In this document: positions 1-9,667 of the stretch, piece by piece | How positions within the stretch are numbered: position 1 is the stretch's first letter | How the letters are laid out: each line of letters opens with the position of its first letter | Program-made: the position numbers and the translations under genes | The notes under the pieces: model-generated | Database searches by the model: none | Seen by the model: only the letters and a program-made list of their open reading frames with translations | What the model was told of the DNA's origin: nothing | NCBI RefSeq assembly: GCF_000378045.1 | Contig: NZ_KB899091.1 | Coordinates: forward strand, 1 to 64,000 | Origin: Marinobacterium rhizophilum DSM 18822 | GTDB lineage: Bacteria > Pseudomonadota > Gammaproteobacteria > Pseudomonadales > Balneatricaceae | DNA: 64,000 nucleotides | Reading direction: 5' to 3'

Positions 1-7
1 CGAGGAT

Positions 8-83
<76 letters not shown>

Positions 84-133
84 TGAACGCTTGCGCGCTT
101 ACCGCATTTTCAAAGGCCAGGCCTTGTAGAAAG

Positions 134-209
134 TGGCGTCCCATAGGGGGTTCGAACCCCTGTTACCGCCGTGAAAGGGCGGTGTCCTGGACCACTAGAC
201 GAATGGGAC
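134..209 (-). tRNA. tRNA-Glu (anticodon TTC)
   Basis: A complete minus-strand tRNA with acceptor GTCCCAT/ATGGGAC, anticodon stem-loop CCGCCCTTTCACGGCGG containing TTC, T-loop GTTCGAACC, and encoded CCA at 134-136. It is the first gene of a Glu-Gly tRNA operon. A truncated paralogue is at 59293-59346. Confidence 0.97.
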
Positions 210-239
210 GCTGCGGCCTCTTCACCAGAAGAGGCGCGT

Positions 240-268
240 ATTCTATGCGCAGGATTACGGACTGTAAA
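240..268 (-). promoter_or_regulatory. Sigma70-type promoter of the tRNA-Glu/Gly operon
   Basis: On the minus strand TTTACA (263-268) and TAGAAT (240-245) are separated by exactly 17 bp. They are followed by a GC-rich discriminator (ACGCGCC), as is common for stable-RNA promoters under stringent control. Between promoter and tRNA lies a perfect 8-bp hairpin GCCTCTTC-acca-GAAGAGGC (216-235), probably a leader processing stem. The call rests on box match and spacing only. Confidence 0.7.
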
Positions 269-284
269 CCCCTGATTTGAATTT

Positions 285-530
285 TTATTTGCGTAGCGCG
301 ATCGGGACGCCGTTTGGCAAATCTGCATGGCGCTCAGCCCAATGCAGCGCCGCACTCGCACCGATAACCCGCACCAACCGGCGTGTCTCATGACCTGGAT
401 CCGACAATCCGAAAACACCGGCAGACCCGACAATGCGGTGCAGGCCCTGTGTCCCCAGGCCTGAGCACACTCAGCAAAATTTTCCACCGTCGCAGGCTGA
501 CGCTCGAGATAACGCTGTCGCCGTAGCTTT
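285..530 (-). pseudogene. Frameshifted Hpt (histidine phosphotransfer) domain protein
   Basis: Just downstream of the response regulator, two reading frames join into an Hpt-like domain. One frame reads RQRYLERQPATVENFAECAQAW. The other reads GLHRIVGSAGVFGLSDPG and runs to a stop at 285-287. The second piece carries the H-R-I-V-G-S-A-G block typical of the phospho-accepting helix of Hpt domains. The frames would join if the CCCC run at 453-456 (plus strand) had one more base. No convincing start codon is visible in the first frame. It is either a decayed gene or a sequencing indel. An intact version would complete the phosphorelay of the neighbouring hybrid kinase and regulator. Confidence 0.45.
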
Positions 531-547
531 CACGTTTCCAGCGCGCT

Positions 548-937
548 TTAACTGGTCTCCAGCCCACGCCAGATCAACTTCAACTGATCGGCCAGGCACA
601 TGGGATCGAATGGCTTGCTCAAAACGTCTACCGCACCAAGGGACTTATAGTGCGCGACTTCGGCGGGCTGCACCTTGGCCGTCATAAAGAGCACCGGCGT
701 GTCGACCAGTGCGGGTATCTGGCGCAAACCCGCCAGAGTCATCGGTCCATCCAGCCCCGGCATCATGACATCAAGCAGAATAAGGTGAGGTGCAAACGCC
801 TGCGCCTCGTCCAGCGCCTGTGCACCGCTGGCGCACACCTTCACCTCGAGTCCACCCACCATCTCCAGCGCCACCTCGGCGACGACCCTGATATCCTCGT
901 CGTCCTCGACATACAGTACACGTTGCAACTCAGTCAT
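548..937 (-). CDS. Single-domain response regulator (CheY-like receiver)
   Basis: The 129-aa protein is one receiver domain. It has the acidic pair in YVEDDED, the phospho-acceptor Asp in LILLDVMMPG, the conserved Thr in LFMTAK and the Lys in LSKPFD. There is no output domain, so it should act by protein contact or as a phosphate shuttle. I chose the ATG at 937, where the receiver begins (MTELQRVLYVEDD); an in-frame TTG at 973 is possible but has no better ribosome site. It lies 121 bp after the hybrid kinase gene on the same strand and is probably the last intact gene of this signalling operon. Confidence 0.85.
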   Translation of the reverse strand: MTELQRVLYVEDDEDIRVVAEVALEMVGGLEVKVCASGAQALDEAQAFAPHLILLDVMMPGLDGPMTLAGLRQIPALVDTPVLFMTAKVQPAEVAHYKSLGAVDVLSKPFDPMCLADQLKLIWRGLETS

Positions 938-1058
938 TGCGTTATTCCCATTGGCGATTGATCTGACAGCCAAAACGACGTTCCTGTCTTTTAGCTGATG
1001 TGTACAGGACAGACTGTTCTGCGCATTCCATGAATGCCTGTTAGCGACCGAGATGGGA

Positions 1059-4000
1059 CTAAGCCCCGCTCTGGGTTACTGCAAATGCCACACGCTGGCG
1101 GCGAGACTGCTCCAGCAGAGTACGCAACTGTTCCAGCAGGTCCTGTTGCGATACACGTGACTTGAGCAGAACCGCATCGACCTGCTGTGCTTCGGCAAAA
1201 CTGACTTCGGTCGCGGACAATATCAGGATCTGCGGGCGCCAGGACAAACCCTTCAATTCCGGCAGCAAAGACCAGCCCGATCCATCGGGCAGCCCCAAAT
1301 CCAGAATCACCAGGTCATAGGCGTCCTGCGCCAGCTTGCGTCTTGCGCTGGCCAAGGAGCCTACCCGATCGAGCCTGGCAAGCTCACTGACCATGACATT
1401 GACCACTTCACACAGATCCTTGTCGTCCTCGACATGCAGGATTCGCGGCACGGATACGGGCAGCCCCCTGGGTAACAGATGCCTGAGGCTCGCCAGCAAC
1501 CGCGGCTCATCTATCGGCTTGGACATCCAGTCGACCACCGGGAAATTGCCGCCAATCTCCAGCCGCCCCTCGTCTGCAATCACCGAGACCACCAGAATGG
1601 GCAGCGGCAAGCGTCCTTCTTCCTGTTCCCATTCACGTACGTTGCGAATTATCTTGCTACCGGCAATATCCGGCAGGATAAGATCCAGCGTCATGGCGTC
1701 GTAGGTCATTGCGCGCAGCTGCGCCAGTGCCTGCTGGCCATTGAAAACAACATCACTGGCCACGCCTCCCCGTTTCAACATCATGCTGATCAGGCGCGCA
1801 ATATCAGGCTCATCCTCTACCACCAGTACACGCGGCGCACCGGCAGGCAGCGGCGCATCTCGATCCGGCTCACTGCGCTGCGCCTTGAGATCGTCGAATT
1901 CAACAAAAAAACAACTGCCCTGCCCCTCGACCGAATCGAAACCTACCGAGCCGCCCATACACTCAGTCAGCTCCTTGCAGATAGAAAGTCCAAGCCCCGT
2001 CCCATCAGCCGACTTGGTATCAGATCCGTCCGCCTGGGCGAACTTTTGAAAGATACGCGCATGGAAGGACGCAGGAATACCGCGCCCCTGATCCCGTACC
2101 TCGATGCGCGCGCGCCCCTTATGGTCCCGCACCGACAGCTCGACCGTGCCGCCATGCGGTGAGAACTTGATGGCGTTGGAAATGAGATTGGCCAGAATCT
2201 GCTGAAGCCGCTTCTCGTCCGCCCTGATGAGCGGAAGCCCCCGGTAGGCATCGGACATTTTCAGCTCCACCGCATGGGTTTGGGCGTACCCCTGATTAAT
2301 TTCACACGCCCGCTGCAACTGGAACGACACATCGAGCGCCTGGTAATTAAATGTCATCTTGCCGGCGGTGATTTTTTCAATATCCAGCAGGTCGTTGATC
2401 AGGTGTATAAGCCGCTGGCTATTCTTCTGGGCAATGTCCAGCAACGACGTTGCCTTGGGCGGCATCTCTCCCAGCACGCCGCCGGCCAGCAAGCCCAACG
2501 AGCCCGAAATCGACGTCAGCGGTGTGCGCAGCTCGTGACTTACCGTCGAGATAAACTCGTTTTTCATCTGCTCACTGTGCTTGGTGGCCGAAATGTCCCA
2601 GTTAGTGCCGGTCATGCGCAGTGGATGACCGGACGGGTCCCGACTCAGGATCGCAAAGGCCTTCAGCCAGCGAACCTCACCGTTTGGCAGCACAATGCGC
2701 AATTCACAATTAACCGGCTCATTCTTGTGCAGCAGCCCGTCCAGTATCTGCTGAACCCGCTGCTGATCATCCGGGTGTACCCGCTTGAGCCAGCTTTGGT
2801 AACGCCCATCGAATTCGCCGTCGGCATAGCCGTAAAGGTCATGCATAGTGGCATCCCAGACCAGGCTTCTGGTCTCAAAGGCATAATCCCAGATGCCGAT
2901 TCTGGCCGCCTGGGTGGCCAGCTCCAGGCGCGCATGCAGCTGTTGCAGTCGCCGCCGTGCCCGTTTGTGCTCGCTGATATCATGCATGACAATCGCGGCC
3001 CCGAGCGGCTGACCCTGCGGACCCAGGATGGGCTGACCGCTGCACACCACGATACGCCGCGGCCGACCGACGGGGGCTATGACAACCTCGGTATCACGCA
3101 CGATCTCACCCTGCTTCGCCCGCTGCAGCGGAATATCATCCTGAGTCAGAGGGCTATGTCCGTCTGCGGCATACAGACGGTAGCGCTCTACCCAATGCAG
3201 CGGATCCGGCGAGCCAGGTGCCAGACCGTGCAACTCGAACGCAGCATTGTTAAACACCGTCAGGGCACCACTTTCGTCACAGGCGACGACACCGTCGCTC
3301 AGATTGTCCAGCACGGTCTTGAGAAACTCCCGTTCCTTGACCAGCGCCTGCTCGGCGGATGCACTCGCGCTGATGTCCTGCACAATCGACCAGACCACTT
3401 CATGCCCACTGCGGTCCATCAGTTTTACGCCACTGAGAAGAACCGCAAAACGGCTGCCATCCTTGCGGGCGAATACGGATTCAACGGGGCCGAAACGCCC
3501 CGTTTCATCAAGACCGAAAGATATCTCCCGCTCAACCTGCTCGTCTGCCCCAACAGCCACCGCCGCGTAATCCAGCTTGAGAAAAGCCTCGCGACTGTAG
3601 CCGGCTGCCATCAGCAGGGCATCGTTAACGCCCAGAAAGCGCCGACGGGCCACATCCGTCAGGACAATTCCCACCGGGGTCAGGTCAAACAGCGCCTGCA
3701 AACGGGACTCGGTTACGCCCAGCTGAGTTTCAACCTGGCGCCACCTCGATACGTCCGCTTCTTGCTGGCGAAATGCCTGGTATAGGCTGCAGAGCACGCC
3801 CGCCAGCAAGGCGAGGTAACTGAGTATCTTGACAACATGAGCACTGACAAAAGTGGCATCAAACAGCGTTTCGGAAAACGGCATAATCAACAGCTGTGAA
3901 AAACTGCTCAGCAGTATCGTAATCACCAGCCAGTACTCGAAACGGTCGTGCGGCCAACACCGGTCACGCCAGAGTCCCCATAACGCCAGCAGAAAAAAGG

Positions 4001-4577
4001 CCCCGGGAATGAATTCTTCCGGCCGGTATACCGGTGCGAATTCCCACAGGCTCCCCGGCACCGGCAGCAGCGAAAAAATCACGAAGAAGCCGAAAGTCAC
4101 CACTGCTGTCATGATATAAACCGGCGCTGCCAGCCGTTTGGGATCGAGCTGCAGCCCCCGGGATGCGGCGCGCAATCGCCACCACACCAACAACAGAACA
4201 GATAAATAAAACCGTGAGGCCGACTCGCTCCAGCGCGCCAGTTGCTCCAGTGATGACGGGGCACCGGATTCGACGCCGGACGCGCTTAACAAACAATGGG
4301 AAGCATCAAGCAGGCCGGCGCCCACAAGACCTGCGCCCAGCACCAGAAAACCGATCTCGGGACGGCTGTAGAAACGCACCAGTGCAATGCCGCCAGTCAC
4401 CAGCGCCAGGACTGTCGCCGCCAGCTCAATCAGCGTATGTGCCAGCGCACTGCCGCCACTGGAGCCCGCCAACAGTACGCCCGAATAGCCGCCAAGCACT
4501 CCTAAAGACAGCAGCACAAACCAGACAGAACTCCAGCGCGCTCCAGCCTCTGTATCATCCCTGTATGGCCCACTCAT
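1059..4577 (-). CDS. Hybrid sensor histidine kinase (7TM MASE3-type, three PAS, HisKA/HATPase, two REC)
   Basis: About 1172 aa. The N-terminal ~285 residues form a bundle of hydrophobic helices that looks like a MASE3 integral-membrane sensor. Three PAS-like domains follow (roughly 290-405, 415-540, 545-670). The HisKA H-box HELRTPLTSISGS comes next, then an HATPase with N-box NLISNAIKFSP and G-boxes DQGRGIP and GTGLGLSICKEL. Two receivers follow at about 925-1040 (VVEDEPDIA, phospho-Asp in MTLDLILPD) and 1050-1165 (HVEDDKDL, LVILDLGLPD). An in-frame GTG at 4613 directly abuts the upstream stop, but the ATG at 4577 has a good GAGGTG ribosome site and is preferred. It should be a membrane kinase at the top of a phosphorelay. 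The ligand is unknown. Confidence 0.88.
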   Translation of the reverse strand: MSGPYRDDTEAGARWSSVWFVLLSLGVLGGYSGVLLAGSSGGSALAHTLIELAATVLALVTGGIALVRFYSRPEIGFLVLGAGLVGAGLLDASHCLLSASGVESGAPSSLEQLARWSESASRFYLSVLLLVWWRLRAASRGLQLDPKRLAAPVYIMTAVVTFGFFVIFSLLPVPGSLWEFAPVYRPEEFIPGAFFLLALWGLWRDRCWPHDRFEYWLVITILLSSFSQLLIMPFSETLFDATFVSAHVVKILSYLALLAGVLCSLYQAFRQQEADVSRWRQVETQLGVTESRLQALFDLTPVGIVLTDVARRRFLGVNDALLMAAGYSREAFLKLDYAAVAVGADEQVEREISFGLDETGRFGPVESVFARKDGSRFAVLLSGVKLMDRSGHEVVWSIVQDISASASAEQALVKEREFLKTVLDNLSDGVVACDESGALTVFNNAAFELHGLAPGSPDPLHWVERYRLYAADGHSPLTQDDIPLQRAKQGEIVRDTEVVIAPVGRPRRIVVCSGQPILGPQGQPLGAAIVMHDISEHKRARRRLQQLHARLELATQAARIGIWDYAFETRSLVWDATMHDLYGYADGEFDGRYQSWLKRVHPDDQQRVQQILDGLLHKNEPVNCELRIVLPNGEVRWLKAFAILSRDPSGHPLRMTGTNWDISATKHSEQMKNEFISTVSHELRTPLTSISGSLGLLAGGVLGEMPPKATSLLDIAQKNSQRLIHLINDLLDIEKITAGKMTFNYQALDVSFQLQRACEINQGYAQTHAVELKMSDAYRGLPLIRADEKRLQQILANLISNAIKFSPHGGTVELSVRDHKGRARIEVRDQGRGIPASFHARIFQKFAQADGSDTKSADGTGLGLSICKELTECMGGSVGFDSVEGQGSCFFVEFDDLKAQRSEPDRDAPLPAGAPRVLVVEDEPDIARLISMMLKRGGVASDVVFNGQQALAQLRAMTYDAMTLDLILPDIAGSKIIRNVREWEQEEGRLPLPILVVSVIADEGRLEIGGNFPVVDWMSKPIDEPRLLASLRHLLPRGLPVSVPRILHVEDDKDLCEVVNVMVSELARLDRVGSLASARRKLAQDAYDLVILDLGLPDGSGWSLLPELKGLSWRPQILILSATEVSFAEAQQVDAVLLKSRVSQQDLLEQLRTLLEQSRRQRVAFAVTQSGA

Positions 4578-4613
4578 TCCATTGCACCTCAAATCCCGCT
4601 GGACAGACGCCAC

Positions 4614-6140
4614 TCACTTCGGCTGAACGATCACAAGTGCCTGACAGGGTTTCCCGCTCGCATCCGAAAACGGCGTAATCGTGCTTGCTACTGCAATGTT
4701 CCGCCCATCGCGATGGGGCAGCAGCACCTCGCCGTGCCAGGTTTCGTCCACCGCGAGACACATCGTTATCGGATCGTGCAGCCGCTGGGAGAGCTCCGAC
4801 ATGCCCGTGAAATGCTGGTCGTTCGCGTCATCGTAGCCGAGCAGCGCACGCAGCCTGGCGTTCACCGACGTTAGTTTGCCCTTGCCATCAGCACACGCCA
4901 GCGCGACACCACGGGCCATACCATCCAGCAGCCGTTCATGTTCATACGCCAGCGCCTGGTAGTGCGCACCGAGCAAACGCATCCGCCGGGCTCGCCATGC
5001 CCTCGCGCGCACCGCAGCCAGCAACGCCACCGCACGGATTGGCTTGTGCAGAAAGTCGTCTCCCCCCATGCTCAGCGCCATCAGTTGTTCTGCTTCACTC
5101 TTTTCTGCAGACATGAACAGGATTGGCAGAAAGGCAAACTGATCTTCTTCTCGCAGAATGGCCGCGATCTCAGGTCCGCTGGCCTGCTTCATGGACATAT
5201 TCAGCAGCAACAGATCCGGGCTGAAGCTGCGCAACGTATCCAGCGTATCCAGTGGCTGATTAACGATCTCTACACTCATGCCTGCCCCGCGCAGAGGTCG
5301 TGCCGTCAATGCTGCCTGCTTCTCGTCATCGTCCACCACCATGACACGGTAAGGCTCCGCTGGCCTGCGCAAGGAAAGCTCGTCCACCAGCTCAAACAGC
5401 CGGGACGGCTGGACCGGTTTGGTGAGATAACGGGAGGCGCCGGCACGAAACGCCGCCAGGCGCGCAGCAATATCGTCGCGGGCGGACAAAAAGACCACCG
5501 GCGGCGAACATTCCACCGTCGCCAGCAATTCAACCACCGCCTCCGCGCCGGCCTGCAGCCGTTCGGCGAACACCATGTCGGCCAATACCAGGTCAGCCCG
5601 CTGCCCTGCCAGCCAGGCATCCCGGAACGCTGCGGTTTCCTCAAATACGCTGACGTCATATCCATGGGTTTCGAGCAACGCCCGCAGCATGGCTGCCTGC
5701 TCCACATCATCCTCAAGCACGTGAATACAGGGTTTGGCAATGTCAAATGCGTCCAGCGGACATGAGGCTGTCCGTTCCAGGCCAAGGTCGGCAAGGGTAC
5801 CTCCATACCCATAGCGCTGATGAGGGCTGTTCAGGGGCACGTCTTTCAATGCTCCCAACATGCCAACCCAAACCGCCCATTCGGCCTGGGTGGGTCCTGC
5901 GGAACTCCAGCCCTCGACAAAGTCGAGCAGACAACGGGCCTTCTTGCCCAGCGCCGGCTGTCCAAAGGTACCCGCAGCTCCCACGAGACTATGCAGCAAC
6001 CGGCAAAGCTCCTGAACCGGGCCCGCTTGCCAGGATGCGGGCCCCAAGCGCGCGGACTGTGCACAAATAGCCCGAATACGCGCGGGTAACCGCTCAAGAA
6101 AACCCAGGGCGAGAACATCCAGTGTCTTTTCACTCTCCAT
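4614..6140 (-). CDS. Hpt-REC-REC-PAS signalling protein
   Basis: The 508-aa soluble protein starts with an Hpt-like helical domain (LCRLLHSLVGAAGTFG, about residues 45-65). The first receiver (about 135-260) has VLEDDVEQ, phospho-Asp in LVLADMVFA and Lys in LTKPVQ. The second receiver (about 270-385) has VVDDDEKQ and LHKPIR, but Asn replaces the phospho-acceptor Asp (LLLLNMSM). A C-terminal PAS domain follows. In related Hpt-REC-REC proteins the C-terminal module is often GGDEF; here it is PAS, and the GGDEF is on the neighbouring gene. It ends 1 nt before the alternative GTG start of the hybrid kinase and starts 12 nt after the GGDEF/EAL gene, so the operon is tight. Confidence 0.78.
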   Translation of the reverse strand: MESEKTLDVLALGFLERLPARIRAICAQSARLGPASWQAGPVQELCRLLHSLVGAAGTFGQPALGKKARCLLDFVEGWSSAGPTQAEWAVWVGMLGALKDVPLNSPHQRYGYGGTLADLGLERTASCPLDAFDIAKPCIHVLEDDVEQAAMLRALLETHGYDVSVFEETAAFRDAWLAGQRADLVLADMVFAERLQAGAEAVVELLATVECSPPVVFLSARDDIAARLAAFRAGASRYLTKPVQPSRLFELVDELSLRRPAEPYRVMVVDDDEKQAALTARPLRGAGMSVEIVNQPLDTLDTLRSFSPDLLLLNMSMKQASGPEIAAILREEDQFAFLPILFMSAEKSEAEQLMALSMGGDDFLHKPIRAVALLAAVRARAWRARRMRLLGAHYQALAYEHERLLDGMARGVALACADGKGKLTSVNARLRALLGYDDANDQHFTGMSELSQRLHDPITMCLAVDETWHGEVLLPHRDGRNIAVASTITPFSDASGKPCQALVIVQPK

Positions 6141-6152
6141 AAGCGCACCCGG

Positions 6153-8747
6153 TTAATTAACCTTGGTCTCAAAACGCATGACGCCGCCGCTCACAGCAGC
6201 GATATCAAGCCACTCCCTCAACACCACTTCGGCAGGCTCTGGCTTTGCGTAAAAATATCCCTGCAGGCGATCGCAGCCTCGTTGACGCAGAAAATCGGCC
6301 TGCACCTGGGTCTCGACACCCTCGGCAACAACCCGCAGATTGAGGCTCCTGGCAATACCAAGAATGGCCTCAACGATGGCGGCATCATTATTTCCTTCCG
6401 CCAGATCCCGCACGAAACTTCGATCGATTTTAAGTTCACTCAGCGGCATCTGCTTGAGTCGGACCAGGTTGGAATAGCCCGTGCCAAAATCATCAATGGA
6501 AAACTGCAGCCCCAGCCGCGCCAGTTCCGCCATGACACCCACGACGTCGCCCATATCGTCACCCAGCAGGCTCTCGGTTATCTCCAGCACAAGGTGTGCA
6601 GGGTTTGCCCCCGTTTGCTGCAAAGTGTCACTGATAGTCTGCACAAAACCCGCCTGACGGAACTCTCGCAGGCTGATATTGATCGAAACCGGCAGTGCAT
6701 GACCCGATCCACTGAGTCGAACACTGAGCTTGCACACTTCATTGAATATCCAGGCGCCGAGCTCCACGATAAGCCCGGATTCTTCCGCCACCGGTATAAA
6801 ATGCGCCGGCGGGATAAAGCCCCGCACCGGATGGCACCACCTTGTCAGCGCCTCCGCCGCGACCACCTGGCCATCCCGGTTAACCTGGGGCTGCAGAAAG
6901 ACGAACAATTCACCGTGGCGCAGCGCCTGTCGCAGATCGCGTTCCAGGTCCGCAAACTCCTGCACCTGCAACTGCATGCCCGCTTCGAAAAATGTGATTT
7001 CCCCCAGTCCCTTCACCTTGCTGCGATAGAGCGCTATGTCGGCCTGGCGTAACAGGTCTTCCGCCGTTTCAAGCCCCTTGGGCAGGAGCGTGATTCCCAT
7101 CGACGCCTGCAAGTGATGCTGGTAACCATCAATATCAAAAGGCTCGCGTAACGCCAGTGACAATTTGTCCGCCAGGCGGCGCACGCTACGCGACACATTG
7201 GGAGAAAGGCTTGTGCCGACATCGGGCAGCAACACCACAAACTCGTCACCGCCAAGCCTGGCCACGGTGTCCTGCTTTCGAACGAGCTGCTGCAGACGCT
7301 GCGACAATACTTTAAGCGCCGCATCACCCACTCTGTGGCCAAAGACATCATTCACCCGCTTGAAGTGATCCAGGTCGACAAAAATCATAGCCGACACCCG
7401 CCGATGCCGACGCCCGGAGGCCAGTACCATATCCAGGCGATCGAGCAGCAGGCGGCGATTTGGCAACCCGGTCATCGGGTCAAAAAAGGCCATCTGATGG
7501 AGCATCGCCTCGCTGTCCCTGCGCTCGGTGACATCCTTCAATACGGTCACATACTGCGTAATTTCGCCCCGCGTATCCCGTAGCGCCGAAGACGTTATTT
7601 CCGCCACGAAGCTGCTGCCATTCTTGCGCCGCAGTACAGACTCCCCTTCAAAGCTACCGCACGACAGCAGCTCCCGACACCACTGCCCCCAGCCGCCCTC
7701 AGCATCCTCAATACAATGCAGTTCAGAGACATGCCGGCCCACTATATCGCTGCGGCCAAACCCGGTCTGAGATTCAAAGCACTCATTAATATCCGCCACC
7801 TGACCCTGGGCACCCATTATTGCCATGGCCAGGTTGGCCTGAGTCAAGCCGAGGTTCAATGCCCGCAGGCGCTCCCTGTCGTGGCGCAACTGCACAGCCT
7901 GTGCCGCGGCACTGGCCGCAACCGCCACCACTTCGTCAACAGCAACAGGCTCTAATGGAACCGAGCGAAGATAGATATCAATGCACCCCAGCACCTTTCC
8001 GACACGGGCAACCGGATACGACAGGCTGGTTACAAAGCCCAGCGACAGCAGCACCTGAGGGCACGCCCCCCAGTTCGACACCGTGGCAATATTGTCCACC
8101 CGCATGGGTGCCGCCCGCTGAACCGCAAGGGCTGCGGGTCCTGATATTCCCTGCGGGGCCATAGCATCAATCGCATCAAGGTAACCCCCTGACAACCCGG
8201 CCTGTGCGACACGGCGCAACCGACGGCCATCCTCGCTCAACAGCTGAACACAGACGCCCGTTCCCGGCAGCACAGACACCAGTTCATCTGCCAAAGACGC
8301 CAGCTGGTCCGACAGTGGCTTGACCTGAATGACCGGGTCCAGAATGAAAGCGCGCAACCGCAACAGTGCACGATGGCGCCGCTCATCCGTTATATCGGTA
8401 AAAAACCAGGCAAAGCCTGCCGGCGGCGCATCATGCTCTTGCAGCGGTTGGCTTTGCAGCCGCACCCAGCGCGCAGCACCTGCTGGTGGGTAAAACGGAA
8501 TTTCGATATCGAAGGAGACGCCACGGGATTGCGCGGTTTTCAATTGAATGAACGGATTCAGCTCCGTCGCAGAAGCATCAAAAAAGGACTCAGCCGCACG
8601 GCTCAGTGCATCCTGCTCTGCGCAGCCGGACAGTGCGCAAAAAGCCTCATTGACCCACAGGAGCTTTCCTTCAGGCGAAATAACCATCACTGCATAAGGG
8701 GCCAGCGTCAGCGCTCGATAAAAGGAATCCGCCTGAGCATGCAGCAA
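6153..8747 (-). CDS. PAS-GAF-PAS-GGDEF-EAL c-di-GMP turnover protein
   Basis: 864 aa. An N-terminal PAS (about 10-125) is followed by a GAF domain (about 130-295), a second PAS (about 300-415), then GGDEF and EAL domains. The cyclase site RLGGDEFVVLL is intact, with an RKQD inhibitory-site motif five residues upstream. The EAL domain keeps AEALTRW and DDFGTGYSNL, so both synthesis and hydrolysis of c-di-GMP look possible. No membrane segment is seen. The start is TTG at 8747, supported by a GGGAGAG ribosome site 7 nt upstream; the next in-frame ATG lies inside the first PAS. It is the first gene of the operon. Confidence 0.88.
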   Translation of the reverse strand: MLHAQADSFYRALTLAPYAVMVISPEGKLLWVNEAFCALSGCAEQDALSRAAESFFDASATELNPFIQLKTAQSRGVSFDIEIPFYPPAGAARWVRLQSQPLQEHDAPPAGFAWFFTDITDERRHRALLRLRAFILDPVIQVKPLSDQLASLADELVSVLPGTGVCVQLLSEDGRRLRRVAQAGLSGGYLDAIDAMAPQGISGPAALAVQRAAPMRVDNIATVSNWGACPQVLLSLGFVTSLSYPVARVGKVLGCIDIYLRSVPLEPVAVDEVVAVAASAAAQAVQLRHDRERLRALNLGLTQANLAMAIMGAQGQVADINECFESQTGFGRSDIVGRHVSELHCIEDAEGGWGQWCRELLSCGSFEGESVLRRKNGSSFVAEITSSALRDTRGEITQYVTVLKDVTERRDSEAMLHQMAFFDPMTGLPNRRLLLDRLDMVLASGRRHRRVSAMIFVDLDHFKRVNDVFGHRVGDAALKVLSQRLQQLVRKQDTVARLGGDEFVVLLPDVGTSLSPNVSRSVRRLADKLSLALREPFDIDGYQHHLQASMGITLLPKGLETAEDLLRQADIALYRSKVKGLGEITFFEAGMQLQVQEFADLERDLRQALRHGELFVFLQPQVNRDGQVVAAEALTRWCHPVRGFIPPAHFIPVAEESGLIVELGAWIFNEVCKLSVRLSGSGHALPVSINISLREFRQAGFVQTISDTLQQTGANPAHLVLEITESLLGDDMGDVVGVMAELARLGLQFSIDDFGTGYSNLVRLKQMPLSELKIDRSFVRDLAEGNNDAAIVEAILGIARSLNLRVVAEGVETQVQADFLRQRGCDRLQGYFYAKPEPAEVVLREWLDIAAVSGGVMRFETKVN

Positions 8748-9667
8748 TGTAAACTCTCCCTGTTACCTCATCCCAGACGCAGAATGAAGAACTCAATCCC
8801 CTTCATTGACGCTCGTAACCCGTCAGGCAGGCTCAGAAGCATCACGCCTTGAGATGCTGATCTGAAGGATAGTCCGCTATCCTTACGGGGCTATCCTTCC
8901 CCCACAAAAGTTGGCACGAATGCACCAACAGACTGCGTTTGCAGGCTCATACCGATGCGCAGCCAATGATGACACCCTCCTGCGTCATCCGCTTGACCGC
9001 CGGATTTATACCAGCAATATAGCGCCCATTGTGCGCACAGTCCCGCACCCGAACGACGCCGCCTGGCTAATCGGCCCGCTACCCCATGCCAGCGACTCGC
9101 CTGGCGCACCGGGGTCCAGGACATTCGCACACAAACTCCGGTTATCGCCCTGCTTATGGGTGCGCGCTCAAACATTTAACAGCACTGCTGTGCCAGCCGA
9201 GCATACAAAAAGCTTACGCACGATGCGGATGAATCATGGAGCTCACGATAGCCCGCATCATCTAGCAGCATAGGCGTTAAAGTGTAGACAAAAACGCAAG
9301 CAAGGCGACTGCGGACGCGCCGTACTGAAAACAGGAATTCATTTGGGTTTCGTCGCAGGTCCCCCAGCACCAAAGCCCAGCGTTACTCCATTCAACAAGA
9401 GCGATTGCGATTCCAGGTCACGCACAACGACCCTGTAAAACGGCCAAAACCCCACATAAACCACGCAATGCGGCACTACGGATGCTCGAATACCGTATTA
9501 CCGAATACAGCTCACAAGCCCTTGCTGATTCCACCGTCTAATCCCGTACCGTTGCTACAGGTAGAGTGGTGACTCTTCGAGTGGTGCTACCCAGACACGG
9601 ATGACCCCCGCTCCGTGATCCGCCGGTGCTGCAGAGGGTATCTGCCGGGCGAGAGAGTTGACCCTCG
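8748..9667. other. Gene-poor spacer with AAGGATAG repeats
   Basis: I see no credible gene in this 920-bp stretch. At 8865-8898 the minus strand carries two direct copies of AAGGATAG plus one inverted copy (the inverted pair forms an 8-bp stem at 8865-8884). They sit about 120 bp upstream of the GGDEF/EAL gene, a plausible operator position. The rest shows no recognised element. Confidence 0.4.

Noticed and set aside
8891-9373. Two minus-strand frames of 94 and 65 aa
   Set aside because: Translations lack any family pattern and overlap other frames; treated as intergenic.
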